A stretch of DNA of 64,000 nucleotides. Origin: Trichomonas vaginalis G3 (Eukaryota > Parabasalia > Trichomonadida > Trichomonadidae). The first letter of the stretch is position 1; the number at the start of each line of letters is the position of its first letter. Where the stretch lies: contig NC_067206.1 of assembly GCF_026262505.1 (NCBI RefSeq), positions 15,310,205-15,374,204 of the forward strand, given 5' to 3'. Below, in pieces: positions 21,170 through 32,601 of this stretch. Position numbers and translations under genes: made by a program. A model generated the notes under the pieces. That model saw nothing but the letters and a program-made list of their open reading frames with translations, searched no databases and had not been told where the DNA came from.

Positions 21170-22410
21170 ATGTACAGAATAGATGTTTCAGATTTTTATG
21201 ACTTCCAAGCATTCAGAAATATGTGTCCATTTAGAGACTATAACAAAGCAGTCGAGAATTTGAAACGTTTAGTCATTTATGTTGACTCTGCCCAGAATGT
21301 TATGTCATGAAAGAATGGGATGTAGTCTTTAACAAACCTAAAGCGACAATAGTTTCAGAACAAGAATGTAGACAGAAACTTAAGAAAATAAAAGTCGTAC
21401 AAGTTGGCATGAAGATGTTAGATGCTTGGGATATCTTATTGTCAAAGTTAGAAGATTTTTTCAGTTCGAGTATAAAGTTCTATACACCTTCCTCCAAACT
21501 TCTATTCTATCTTCACTGGATATAAATATGAACAAGTAGAATGGAAAGAAAATATTATAGAAGCTTGGTTAGACCATGTCAAGAAATAAATATATGCAAT
21601 GGAAACGAAAAGGTTTATGAGTATATCTTATGTTGGTTTTGCAAACATCTTACAACATCCAAGTGCTAAAAATGAAACTGCTCTCATTATAATTGGAAAA
21701 CAAGGAACTGGTAAGAACACATTCTTTACAGATATTTTGTGCAAACTGTTAGAAGGTTATTCGAATCCGAATATGACAAAACTTAGAAAACATCTGTGGC
21801 AAGTTTAACTCCTCAATAGAGAATATGAAACTTATAGTTTGCAATGAACTTCAAAGTATAGATACAACAAAAGTTTTGAACTCAAGATGCTTTGAAGAGT
21901 CTTATAACAGATAAAGTTGGAGTTGTTGAAAGAAAGTATAAAGACCAAAGAGTTTGTGAAAATGTTGCAAACTTCATTATGGTTTCAAACAATGCTGTTC
22001 CGATGAAGTTAGAAAGTTCTGACAGAAGATATGTAGTTGTCAGAACGTCAGATTCTCATATGCAAGATACAGAATATTTTGACGACTTAGCAGAACTTTG
22101 ACATCTGACTTTTACAACCACTTGTTCTCATATTTTATGACATTAGATATTTCTAAGTTCAATCCAAGACAAATTCCACATACCGAAGAGAGACAACATT
22201 GTTAGAAGCAAACAAGAGTGTATTGAACTGTTCATAGATGAAACTGACTTTGTGTCATTAGATGAAAGGTCATTGTACGATTCGTATAAACAATATTGTC
22301 AAGAATATGGTTATATGACAGCGTCTAAACGAACATTCTTGGCAAATGTCAAAAGTCTTTTAGACGTACAGAATGGTGATATACAAAGAAAATTTTATGA
22401 GATAATTTAA
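21170..22410 (+). pseudogene. Virus-like element part: superfamily 3 (D5-like) helicase
   Basis: Walker A is seen as IIIGKQGTGKNTFF, and a later SF3 motif as FIMVSNNAVPMKLESSDRRY, the arrangement of D5/parvovirus-type replicative helicases. Such helicases unwind DNA at viral origins and are common in virophages and Polinton-like viruses. A conserved preceding region and a basic tail are also present. Confidence 0.8.
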
Positions 22411-22439
22411 AAAAAAATATTTTTTATCCGATAGAAAAG

Positions 22440-22880
22440 ATGGCAAAATTCATCTCAGTAAACAAGTACATGTCAGGACTTAAAGAAGAACTAGACCCAT
22501 TCACATATTTGAATGTTTACTTCTACCATTTTGAAAAGTCTTCATTCAGCAAAGTTGGAACATCGAACCAGTAAGTTTGCTATTGTGACTAAAAATGGTG
22601 CGAAATTTTGAAGACTTAGACATAGAAGGTTTGTTAACAGTCAAAGAAAGTTTTGACAGAAGGTTCTCAAACCTTAAAGAAGGCAAAGCATACAAACTTG
22701 TTATACCTTATGAACCAAAGAAGACAGACGACTATGAATATTATGAGTCTAAAGTTGTAGAAGTTCAAGGTAAATTGGGTAAAAAGATTTTAGAGTCTAA
22801 GCCAGTGTTTACTCCTAAAGAGGAAGAGAACATTGACATTGACCAGAAATGTTCTAAAAATAAAATTTTATTTTACATGT
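22440..22880 (+). pseudogene. Virus-like element part: small protein region
   Basis: It begins MAKFISVNKYMSGLKEELDP and continues with charged residues (FDRRFSNLKEGKAYKLVIPY). No family is recognised. It ends next to the convergent gene at 22907-23335. Confidence 0.35.
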
Positions 22881-22906
22881 CAAATTTCTTTTTCTCTGGA
22901 ACTGGT

Positions 22907-23335
22907 TCAGGTTCTTTCTTCTCTTCTTCTACTTTCTTTTCTTTCTTCTTCTTTCTTTTCTTTCTTCTTCTTCTCTGGTGGAGTTATGTCAAATTTCTCA
23001 GAACCATATCTATGTAAAAGTTCTTTGTCCTTTAATAGCTCATCTATTCTGTTTTCTATTTCATCTTCAAGAACAGCGCATGTGTCTTCTTTGCATTCTA
23101 AGAAGTTTTGTTGGACTTCATCTCTCCAATCGGCGTCATCTCTGTCAACAAGTCTGTCATTGACAAATTTTAAGACTGCTCTGCTTAATGTTTTATGGTT
23201 CTTGTCATATTCCCAGAAACAGAACTTTAGAACAAATTCACCTTTCTTGTTTACACTATGTAAGATTTTATGGTCGACAGATGTTTTGCTGTCAAAAAGT
23301 TTGTCTCGAATATAGATAGCGAAATCGCTAGACAT
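22907..23335 (-). CDS. Virus-like element part: 142-aa protein with Lys/Glu tail
   Basis: The open frame begins MSSDFAIYIRDKLFDSKTS and ends in a run of Lys, Glu and Arg. It is a helical protein of unknown role. The start lies divergent from the ATPase gene, with a short intergenic space. Confidence 0.5.
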   Translation of the reverse strand: MSSDFAIYIRDKLFDSKTSVDHKILHSVNKKGEFVLKFCFWEYDKNHKTLSRAVLKFVNDRLVDRDDADWRDEVQQNFLECKEDTCAVLEDEIENRIDELLKDKELLHRYGSEKFDITPPEKKKKEKKEEERKESRRREERT

Positions 23336-23369
23336 TTTCTAAAAGATAAAAATTTTAATTTTTCTAAAA

Positions 23370-24243
23370 ATATGTTAGAAAAAAAGTTTGCTGACATTGA
23401 CAAGAAATTTGAGAATGTTTTAAATAAGAACAAGAGAAAGTTAGAAAATGCTCAGATAAAGCCTATACATGACAAGTTCTTATTTGCTCAGAATGGTATA
23501 ACAGGTCTAATTGCACCACCTGGGTCTGGTAAGACTTTCACTTATCTTAAAATGGCTGCACAACAACAAGAACTAGATGAGAAGAACCCATTCTATGAGT
23601 TAGTTGTTATTTGTAGTACTTCTGGTCAATTTGACCAAACCGTCAATTCGTTCAAAGATATTATAAGAAGTCTAAGTTAGTATGTATAAAGGATACTGAG
23701 TTGTTAGATTGGATAAAGAAGTACCAAAGAAGAGTTTTGAAGTATAATGCTATAAATGAGTATATAAATTCTAAGTTTAAAGACCCAAATGAGGAAATGC
23801 AGAGAATATTAGAGAAGAAACACTTCAGAAACAAACAGAAAGAGATAGAATACATTTCGAAGAAATTGCAATCTTACGATTGGAAGACATACCCTCATAG
23901 ATGTCTTCTTATCTTAGATGACTTTGCTTCTCATCCTTTGTTAAAGAACAGAGAACAAGACATGTGTCGAATTCTTAAGAAGCTCAGACACTTTAACATC
24001 TCAGTCGTAATATGTGTACAGACAGCAAAGAGTTTAAGTAAGGATGTTAAAAGAATACTTACTGACATAATACTTTTCCCCAGATTGTCCGAAGACGATT
24101 TCATGGAACTTATGAAAGAGTCCATGGCAGGTAAGTTTGACAGATATGAACTCTGGGAGAAGTATAAAGTCATACAAGACCCTCATACTTCTTTCAGAAT
24201 TCATATCTACGCAAACAAAGTTCAAATTGTAAAAAGTCAATAA
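23370..24243 (+). pseudogene. Virus-like element part: genome-packaging ATPase (A32/FtsK-HerA type)
   Basis: Walker A is seen as GLIAPPGSGKTFTYL and Walker B as CLLILDDFAS, with a later segment (NISVVICVQTAKSLSKDVKR) typical of the sensor region of A32-like packaging ATPases. These pump DNA into the capsid and are a core gene of Polintons and virophages. Confidence 0.8.
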
Positions 24244-24258
24244 AAATAAAGAGTTCAT

Positions 24259-24504
24259 TTACTCTGCTTGTTTGAACTTGTCAACATACTCTGTTATTTT
24301 TTCTTTCAGTAGCGGTAAGTCTTCTTTGAATGTAAGTATTGTACAACCTTTCATATCATAGTGTGTTTGAGGTAACGTATCTTGAACTATTTGTTTCACA
24401 TCTTCATAGAGTTTTGGCGACCCAGATAAAAGTCGGTCTCGCTGTTCTTCTCTCGGTTTTCCGAGGGAAGCAAGCATATGAGGAAATTCATGAAATTTGG
24501 TCAT
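24259..24504 (-). CDS. Virus-like element part: 81-aa protein
   Basis: A short open frame, MTKFHEFPHMLASLGKPREE, ends convergent with the ATPase (15 bp apart). The role is unknown. Confidence 0.45.
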   Translation of the reverse strand: MTKFHEFPHMLASLGKPREEQRDRLLSGSPKLYEDVKQIVQDTLPQTHYDMKGCTILTFKEDLPLLKEKITEYVDKFKQAE

Positions 24505-24519
24505 TTTTCAGCAAAAATA

Positions 24520-25735
24520 TATTTTAGGGTAGATGGTTAGATCTAACCTGTTTTCTAACCTCTTTTCTAACCTCATGAATTTTCATGATTTCATCGTACA
24601 TGTTTTGTCAAACATGAACGTATATGTTTTGTCAAGACTTCTTCGTACATGTTTTGTCAAGACTTCTTCGTAATGAGCGTAAATCAGACAAAAATAATGT
24701 TTAGGGTAGAAGGTTAGATCTCACCTGTTTTCTAACCTGTTTTCTCACCTCATGAATTTTCATGATTTCATCGTACATGTTTTGTCAAGACTTCTTCGTA
24801 AATGTTTTGTCAAACATGAACGTATATGTTTTGTCAAGACTTCTTCGTAAATGTTTTGTCAAACATGAACGTATATGTTTTGTCAAGACTTCTTCGTACA
24901 TGTTTTGTCAAACATGAACGTATATGTTTTGTCAAGACTTCTTCGTAAATGTTTTGTCAAGACTTCTTCGTAATGAGCGTAAATCAGACAAAAATAATGT
25001 TTAGGGTAGAAGGTTAGATCTCACCTGTTTTCTAACCTGTTTTCTCACCTCATGAATTTTCATGATTTCTTCGTATATGTTTTGTCAAGACTTCTTCGTA
25101 CATGTTTTGTCAAGACTTCTTCGTAATGAGCGTAAATCAGACAAAAATAATGTTTAGGGTAGAAGGTTAGATCTCACCTGTTTTCTAACCTCTTTTCTAA
25201 CCTCATGAATTTTCATGATTTCATCGTACATGTTTTGTCAAACATGAACGTACATGTTTTGTCAAGACTTCTTCGTAAATGTTTTGTCAAGACTTCTTCG
25301 TAATGAGCGTAAATCAGACAAAAATAATGTTTAGGGTAGAAGGTTAGATCTCACCTGTTTTCTAACCTCATGAATTTTCATGATTTCTTCGTATATGTTT
25401 TGTCAAAACTTCTTCGTAAATGTTTTGTCAAGACTTCTTCGTAAATGTTTTGTCAAGACTTCTTCGTAATGAGCGTAAATCAGACAAAAATAATGTTTAG
25501 GGTAGAAGGTTAGATCTAACCTGTTTTCTAACCTCTTTTCTACCCCAGTTATTTTATAAGCGTTTTACATGGTAAACGTTATTTTTTAAATTTTGTGAAA
25601 ACTCAACGGTTTGACACATGCCCTAAAAATTATTTTACTCAGAATTTTGTTGCTGAATTCAGCAAAAATAATGTTTAGGGTAGAAGGTTAGATCTAACCT
25701 GTTTTCTAACCTCTTTTCTACCCCAGTTATTTTAT
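24520..25735. repeat. Tandem repeat block I in the virus-like element
   Basis: Dense copies of a unit of about 24 bp (TACATGTTTTGTCAAGACTT followed by CTTCG) alternate with a longer unit holding TAATGTTTAGGGTAGAAGG, the palindrome GGTTAGATCTAACC or its variant GGTTAGATCTCACC, and CATGAATTTTCATGA. At least six long units occur. There is no coding. It could be an origin region or a recombination-driven minisatellite. Confidence 0.9.
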
Positions 25736-26670
25736 AAGCGTTTTACATGGTAAACGTTATGAATTCGTGAGACTCTAAACAGTTTCGTAGCTTCTATTTC
25801 TTCTGTCAGTATGTCAAAAGTTTTAACGATACCGAAAGTTTCTTTATACTTCTTCTTGACGTCAGATAGAAGGAAATCTTCTGCTGTTGGATAGTTTTTG
25901 TTCAGAAATTCTAACATGTCCATTTTATTTTCTGCTGGCTTTTCTGCTTCTTTCTTTAAGTCTGCATAGTCGTTTCTCATTCTTTCTATCTCTTTGACTG
26001 AGTAGTTATATTTCCTCATTGCTGCTTTACATTTAGAACATTGTGGGTTCATTTTTGCGTTATATTCTGAAACCTTACCTGCTAAAACAACTAAGGCGTC
26101 AATGGTTTTCTTTAACTCAAAAGCTGCTGGTCTTATTTGTTCGTTCCATACTTTGCCTCTTCTATCTTTATCTCTTATTTCCCAAACACATTCAGCAACT
26201 AACGAAACAAAGTTGTCGTAGGTCTTAAATTCTTCAGATTTATATATGTCAGAAACATTCTTATATACCATATCGCAATCTTTGTCCATAACCTTATGGT
26301 TGCAATGATATCCTAGGAATTCATAATTTACCTTTCGTATGAACTTCTTTATTTCTACTGAGTCAGTTGGTTTCACTTCAATTTCGTCGAATTCAGGAAT
26401 AGTGAGTTTTTGTTGTTGGATTTCAGGTAGTTTAGGCAAATGGTCAATAATGTCCTGCATTTCATAAAGATATTCTTCATTTTCTTCATCTTTCGCACTA
26501 CAGTCTAAATTACTTGTTAAAAGTTCTTGCTTTATCTTCTGGATTTTTGTTTCGAAAGTATATGAAGAAGGAATGAAGTTTTTCATCTCTACCAACATAG
26601 ATGTTGGATTCATGACTAACGAGTTTGGTGCTGTTGTTTGAATTGTTGTTGTGCCGATTGTTGAAATCAT
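25732..26670 (-). CDS. Virus-like element part: 312-aa protein of unknown function
   Basis: A long open frame, MISTIGTTTIQTTAPNSLVM at the start, with a Cys pair (NPQCSKCKAAM) and Cys/His residues earlier (GYHCNHKVMDKDCD) that could bind zinc. The C-terminal part is basic and helical. It lies between two repeat blocks. No family is recognised; a DNA-binding or transcription role is only a guess. Confidence 0.6.
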   Translation of the reverse strand: MISTIGTTTIQTTAPNSLVMNPTSMLVEMKNFIPSSYTFETKIQKIKQELLTSNLDCSAKDEENEEYLYEMQDIIDHLPKLPEIQQQKLTIPEFDEIEVKPTDSVEIKKFIRKVNYEFLGYHCNHKVMDKDCDMVYKNVSDIYKSEEFKTYDNFVSLVAECVWEIRDKDRRGKVWNEQIRPAAFELKKTIDALVVLAGKVSEYNAKMNPQCSKCKAAMRKYNYSVKEIERMRNDYADLKKEAEKPAENKMDMLEFLNKNYPTAEDFLLSDVKKKYKETFGIVKTFDILTEEIEATKLFRVSRIHNVYHVKRL

Positions 26671-26739
26671 ATCTTTACATACAAAATAAAAAAAATAAAT
26701 AAAATAAAACTAACTTTATTTTTTATTTCGGGAAAATTC

Positions 26740-28060
26740 ATGAAAATTCAAGAGGGTAGAAATGAGGGTAGAAAAGAGGTTAGATCTAACCTTCTACCCT
26801 AAACATTCTCGTCAAATGAAAAAAAATGAAAAAAATGACACTTTTTCATTAGATAACTGTTATTTTTTGACGAAGTGAAGAGTAACACTTCGTCAAAAAA
26901 ATCCCTGAAATCATATCTTACATACAAAAAAATGAAGAATAAATAAATAAAATAGAACTAACTTTATTTTTTTATTTCGGGAAAATTCATGAAAATTCAA
27001 GAGGGTAGAAATGAGGGTAGAAAACAGGTGAGATCTAACCTTCTACCCTAAACATTATTTTTGGTCATTTACGCTCATTACGATGAAATCATGACAAAAC
27101 ATTTACGAAGAAGTCATGACAAAACATTTACGATGAAGTCTTGACAAAACATTTACGAAGAAGTTTTGACAAAACATAAACGAAGAAGTTTTGACAAAAC
27201 ATGTACGATGAAATCATGAAAATTCATGAGGTGAGAAAAGAGGTGAGAAAACGGGTTAGATCTAACCTTCTACCCTAAATTATATTTTTTGGTCATTTAC
27301 GCTCATTACGATGAAGAAGTTTTGACAAAACATTTACGATGAAATCATGAAAATTCATGAGGTGAGAAAAGAGGTGAGAAAACAGGTTAGATCTAACCTT
27401 CTACCCTAAACATTCTCGTCAAATACAAAAAAATGAAAAAAATGACACTTTTTCATTAGATAACTGTTATTTTTTGACGAAGTGTTACTCTTCACTTCGT
27501 CAAAAAAATCCCTGAAATCATATCTTTACATACAAAAAAATGAAAAAAATGACACTTTTTCATTAGATAACTGTTATTTTTTGACGAAGTGTTACTCTTC
27601 ACTTCGTCAAAAAAATCCCTGAAATCATATCTTTACATACAAAAAAATGAAAAAAATGACACTTTTTCATTAGATAACTGTTATTTTTTGACGAAGTGAA
27701 GAGTAACACTTCGTCAAAAAAATCCCTGAAATCATATCTTTACATACAAAAAAATACAAAATAAAACTAATTTTATTTTTTCTATCTTAAGGAAATTCAT
27801 GAAAATTCAAGAGGTTAGAAATGAGGTTAGAAAACAGGTGAGATCTAACCTTCTACCCTAAACATTATTTTTGGTGTAAATTTCCTAAACTGACTGACTG
27901 ACTGACTGACTGACGGCACAAAGTGGCATAACGAAAACATTAATATATAAAATTCATGAAAATTCAAGAGGTTAGAAAACAGGTTAGATCTCACCACTTC
28001 ACCTAAAATATATTTTTACTGAATTTAGCAACAAAATGAACGAGGTCAGGATGTATGTTG
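26740..28060. repeat. Tandem repeat block II with invertible hairpins
   Basis: It repeats the GAGGGTAGAAATGAGG / GGTTAGATCTAACC unit in the opposite orientation to block I. Four units of about 110 bp each carry a hairpin TTTTTTGACGAAGTG...CACTTCGTCAAAAAA (about 26873, 27471, 27583 and 27687). The hairpin loop reads GAAGAGTAA in two units and TTACTCTTC in the other two. A (TGAC)n run lies at about 27890-27914. Confidence 0.88.
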
Positions 28061-28265
28061 CTGAATTCATTCATAACACCCTTTGTAAGCTCATAAAATG
28101 CTTGTTTTGAGGTCGAGCCACATTTGGCTCCACCGTATTCTTTCAACCAAAACTCAAGAATTTCCTGCATGAATTTTGTATAAAAAGCAACCGCCGGAAT
28201 TCAGACTGTTGCTATATTCTTCACAAAACATTTACGAAGAAGTCATGACAAATTCATGAGGGTAG

Positions 28266-28897
28266 TGTTGTAAACAGAAATTCATCAAAAGTGACACCTC
28301 AGAAAAGCTAAAATATTGAATTTTTGGAACTTTTGATAGAGCACGTTTTAAAATATTAATTAAAGTAAATGTATATTTTGTAAAGATTCTTTTTAATAAA
28401 AAAATAAAATTTTGAAGAAGAACACAAAATCTTCTGAAAAATAATATCACATAAACTCATATTATTTTCTAATATATAACTATTTTATATAAAAATCAAA
28501 TTCAATGATCTTAAAAGCGAAGGATAAACCTCAAAATTTACGAATATAATGAGTGGGAATATAATGCTTATCTATCATAAAACCATATGAAATATTCCAC
28601 TCATTATATTCGTAAATTGTGAGGTTTATCCTTCGCTTTTAAGATCATTGAATTTGATTTTTATATAAAATAGTTATATATTAGAAAATAATATGAGTTT
28701 ATGTGATATTCTTTTTCAGAAGATTTCATTCTATATGCCTATGAAAAGTACTCTCAAAACTAACTTTTTCCTAATTATAATTAAATCTAGAATATTGTAT
28801 TATGCTTAGTATTATTTCATTTTTCTCATTCAATTTAGAATTTACAAATGTCAAAAAAATGAGAGCTGTCACTTTTGATGAATTTCTGTTTATTACA
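28266..28897 (+). mobile_element. Foldback element (short form) inside the virus-like element
   Basis: The ends are TGTTGTAAACAGAAATTCAT and, inverted, TGTAATAAACAGAAATTCAT, followed by CAAAAGTGAC. GGTAG flanks both sides (28261-28265, 28898-28902), a 5-bp target duplication. The interior is a long palindrome (about 28440-28565 pairing with 28593-28718). There is no gene. It is a deletion derivative of the family at 57387-60426. Confidence 0.88.
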
Positions 28898-28934
28898 GGT
28901 AGAAATGAGGTTAGATCTAACCTCTTCACCTAAA

Positions 28935-29880
28935 TTATATTTTTTGGTCCGGGAACAACTTTCTCTCAATTGGAGCTGTGGCATACTCTTTGCGTAAGCG
29001 GTTCAGACCTTCTTCGAACTCTTGGTCTCTCTTGGATTTGGATTGAGATTGGAATTGCTGGAACAACCAAGGGTTGGGGCAGTAAGGCATAGGCTGAGGA
29101 GGGTAGTTCGGGAAGCCTTGTGGTGGGTAGTAACCTTGAGGTGGAAATTGGTAGTAATTCGGAGGTACTTGCTGGAACTGAGGTGCAGGGGCTGGTGCTT
29201 TAGGTTCCTCTGGTTTGGGAAGGCGTTCAGGAAGAGGGACGTCGGACATTCGTTTGTGTCCTGTCGGAAGGAAGAACTTTTCCAGTTGTCGGGAAAATTT
29301 TTTCCTGTTGTCGGGAAAATTTTTTTCTGTCGGAAGGAAAAACTTTTTCTGTTGGAAGGAAAAACTTTTTCTGAAGTTCGACCAAAAAGTTCTCAATTTT
29401 GGAAAATTTGAATGGTTTACGGACGGACAACTGGAAAATTTTTTCCTGTTGTCGGGAAAATTTTTTCCTGTCGGATGGAAGGACTCGGAATGCCAGAAGG
29501 ATTTGACGAGGCAGTTTACCTAATTTAAATTAACGAAAACATTAATATATAAAATTCATGAAAATTCATGAGGGTAGAAATGAGGGTAGAAATGAGGTTA
29601 GATCTAACCATCTACCCTAAACATTATTTTTTGGTCCGGGAACAACTTTCTCTCAATTGGAGCTGTAGCATACTCTTTGCGTAAGCGGTTCAGACCTTCT
29701 TCGAACTCTTGGTCTCTCTTGGATTTGGATTGAGATTGGAATTGCTGGAACAACCAAGGGTTGGTGGGACGTGGGACATTCGTTTGTGGCTTAACCGTCG
29801 GACCACCAACGATAAAAATCTCTGCTACTAGCAGTACTTTTACTGACAGTAGCAGTACTTTTACTGACAGTAGCAATGGT
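28935..29880 (-). pseudogene. Virus-like element part: Pro/Gln/Tyr-rich protein region with internal duplication
   Basis: The coding is rich in Pro, Gln and Tyr (PPNYYQFPPQGYYPPQGF) and ends in a charged segment (SKSKRDQEFEEGLNRLRKEY). A stretch of about 130 bp at the C-terminal end is present twice (about 28945-29076 and 29631-29763). Between them (29265-29480) lies a minisatellite of GGAAGGAAAAACTTTTTCTG and TTGTCGGGAAAATTTTTTCC words. Confidence 0.5.
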
Positions 29881-30231
29881 CGAGGTCGAACCTACCGACG
29901 AGGCAGTTTACCTAATTGAAATTAACGACTGCGTAAAAGACTACTTGCGCAAGGTCATGAAGCCCAAGGTCAAGTTCACTATTTCTGGAGGGCTGCCTTG
30001 AATCTCGAGATTTCGACTGGAATTCCAATTGACGTACCAGAAGGCACTCCTTTCGACAACATAAAGCAAGCAAAAGAAGCCATTATAAGTTCTTTGCCAA
30101 GCGTCCTTGGATACAACTTCCAAACGAGAGAGTCCAATTCCACGAATTATACAAATTCTCAGAGCACTGTTCCACTTCTCGGTCAACCATTCTACATAAC
30201 TACAGAAGGCGACATCCAACCAGTTCAGTAA
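29875..30231 (+). pseudogene. Virus-like element part: small protein region
   Basis: The coding stretch ends TVPLLGQPFYITTEGDIQPV. A GTTAGATCTAAC palindrome and AT-rich sequence follow downstream (30300-30370). No family is recognised. Confidence 0.3.
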
Positions 30232-30399
30232 ACATCTTTTTAACTTCACTTTTTTATGTTTTTTGTGAAAGTGTCAAAAATAAATTGTTTTCATGAGTTT
30301 TCTAGATGTTAGAAAAGTGGTTAGAAAACGTGTTAGATCTAACATGCTAACATAAACATTATTTTTCAATACTTTTTCAGCACTTTTTCCGTAGTTTAT

Positions 30400-31200
30400 A
30401 TGAAAGACAATTCGAGATAAAAGTCATAGTACAATGGAATAATATGTTGCACACCATTTGTTGTGAACCAAACTTGAAGTCAGAGAAACTGTTACTAGTG
30501 GTTCGTAGAATTTAGAAGCAAAGTCATAAAAGTCCTTACCAATACATAGAAAACTATTGTTGCTTGAACTGAAACTTGCATGACACATAACATTTTGAGG
30601 TCAAACACGTTTCTATAAACTGTCAAATCTGCTGGTGGAAGTATAAATTTAAATGGACCATCTGGTGGTAATGGTTCGTTCTGGTTTAGTAACCGAAGAA
30701 ATTGTGCCCAAGAACGTTTGTCTACTTTCCAAAATAAAAACTCTGTATCTCTTGGAGGGTTAATTTCAATCTTTTGAAATGAAACGGTGGAGTTCATCTT
30801 GTCATATTCTAGTTTCAGATAGTATGTTCCATTTAGTAAAGAGTCGTATTTTTCTTGAAATTCCCAATAATATTTCTTCATTTGAGTTTGAAAGTCATTT
30901 AGAGTTTTCTCAAGACTTTCGTCTGAACGAACTGTAAAGATTCTCATTTCGTCAAATTTGTCTATTAGACCATCAGAACCTTTATACTGCCCATGAAAAT
31001 ATACTGCGAACATAAATGCGTTAGTTTCTATTTGAAAACAAAACTCTTCTAAATGCTATTGCCTTTGCATCTGAAGGACTTTGAAGCCAACGAATTGGAT
31101 AGTCAAACCTGTATGCTCGGGATGAAATTTCTTCATCTGAAATAGTCCTACCAGCATTTGTAAAGATATAGTCTAACGGTTTTGTATCTGCTATTTTGTT
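30400..31200 (-). pseudogene. Virus-like element part: paralogue of the 282-aa protein at 36385
   Basis: It shares with 36385-37233 the pattern W(A/Y)xFxRxLNQ, VFD and IIPLYxxFYLELSF, plus similar length and layout, so the two are paralogues. It may be a structural beta-rich protein; the function is unknown. Confidence 0.55.
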
Positions 31201-31640
31201 CTTTGTTTTTCAACCTGAAGCATTTAATATATGTAAAAATATATTGTTTAAAATGGTATGCCATTTCATATTTCTCATCTAACAAACAAGTTTCCCAACG
31301 GTCTTCTCCAAAAACTCAGCGTACATTTCAAATAAATAAAATGTCACTTTTTTAAAAATAAATTTTTACTTCATGCAATGTTCACTAACATCGAAAGGCA
31401 TGTCCATAAGACGTTCTTCTTCTAACCTCTCTAGTCTGTTTGGATAATTGGCACGTGCTGTTTCCAAATCCATTTCGTAGCGAAGACCAGACAATTGTCA
31501 TAGACTTTTATGGGTCTTCCCTTCCTATATTTAAAATTCTTCGAAACTCTCCAACCATATCTTTGTAACTCTGCTTTTATTCTAGCAGACTTTCTATCAT
31601 TCTATATGGGGGCATTTTTATAAAAATAAAAAAATATTTT
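31201..31640. other. Virus-like element: stretch without a clear gene
   Basis: I see short minus-strand coding-like pieces (31380-31620) but cannot support a gene. Confidence 0.3.
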
Positions 31641-32410
31641 TTTTTCTTTACTTTACATAACCACCTGCTGCCATAAGTCTTTGACGCCAACCCATACCAG
31701 CTAATGAAGGTTGACTTGGTTTAGTTTGGAAACTAAACTTTGGTTTTGGTTTATCTTCAGTTTTTTGGTTTCTTTCTTCTATCGGTTTTTCGTCACTTTT
31801 CGGTTCCTCTGACTTTACTTCACTTGCAGGAACAGTTGTGTCGTCAACATCTTCATAAATATCATATGCCATTTGTTTTTGTTTTCCTTTCAACTTTTTG
31901 TGTTTGTTGTAAGTTTAGAATATTTCGACTCTAAGTCAATGAGATGTTCTATAATGAACTTGGTCAGTGAAGTAAACTTTTCCATCTGTTGTCTCGAAAG
32001 CTCCTTCAGACTTCAATATTTTATTTGTGAGAGTCTGTTTCTTTTTGAGATACTAGCCGTTCCATTTTTATGAAAAGTGACTTTGTAGTTAGGGTTTGTA
32101 TTTCCAGACCTGGCACTTTCTATTATTGAATTTTTCTCTTCATCTGTAAGTTCTTTGACGGGTTTTGACAATGGTTCTGAACTTTTTGTTTGTGGTGTCA
32201 AATCTACCGTTTCAACTTCTTCGGTCATTTCATCTCAGTAAAAAATTTTAGTTTGGTTTGTTTTCAACTGGTTGTTTAGGTTTTTTAAGTCGGTCTAAAA
32301 CTTCCTGAGGTATAGGAAGAACTTGACAAACACGTGGTGTAACTGCTGGAAGCCGACAAATCCATCTTGAACCATTTGTCTCAATGCTGTATTGTTCATT
32401 TCATCTCAAT
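31640..32410 (-). pseudogene. Virus-like element part: cluster of small Lys/Glu/Pro-rich proteins
   Basis: Short coding stretches at 31648-31893 (Glu/Lys/Pro-rich, ending RQRLMAAGGYVK) and 32013-32228 (MTEEVETVDLTPQTKSSEPL) precede the virion-like peptide region. They could be disordered core proteins. No family is recognised. Confidence 0.4.
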
Positions 32411-32601
32411 AAAAAACTTTACATTCCCCACGTTTGAGGCGGTTGAGGTTGGTTATTGTTTACCCATTGTTGTGCATGGTTATATCCTCTGTTAAAGAAT
32501 CTTTCACCTTGGTCCATATAGTGTCCTGCTTGGTTATAGTAGTCATTTGCTTTGTTATAATAGTTTCCTGCTTGTCTTCCTACATTGTCCATCCATCCTT
32601 G

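Noticed and set aside
24520-25735. CRISPR-like array of 24-bp repeats
   Set aside because: Repeats are directly adjacent or mixed in long units without unique spacers of constant size; no cas-like gene; the context is a eukaryotic virus-like element.
27890-27914. (TGAC)n run as a telomere repeat
   Set aside because: Only about six units, internal to the repeat block; an ordinary microsatellite.
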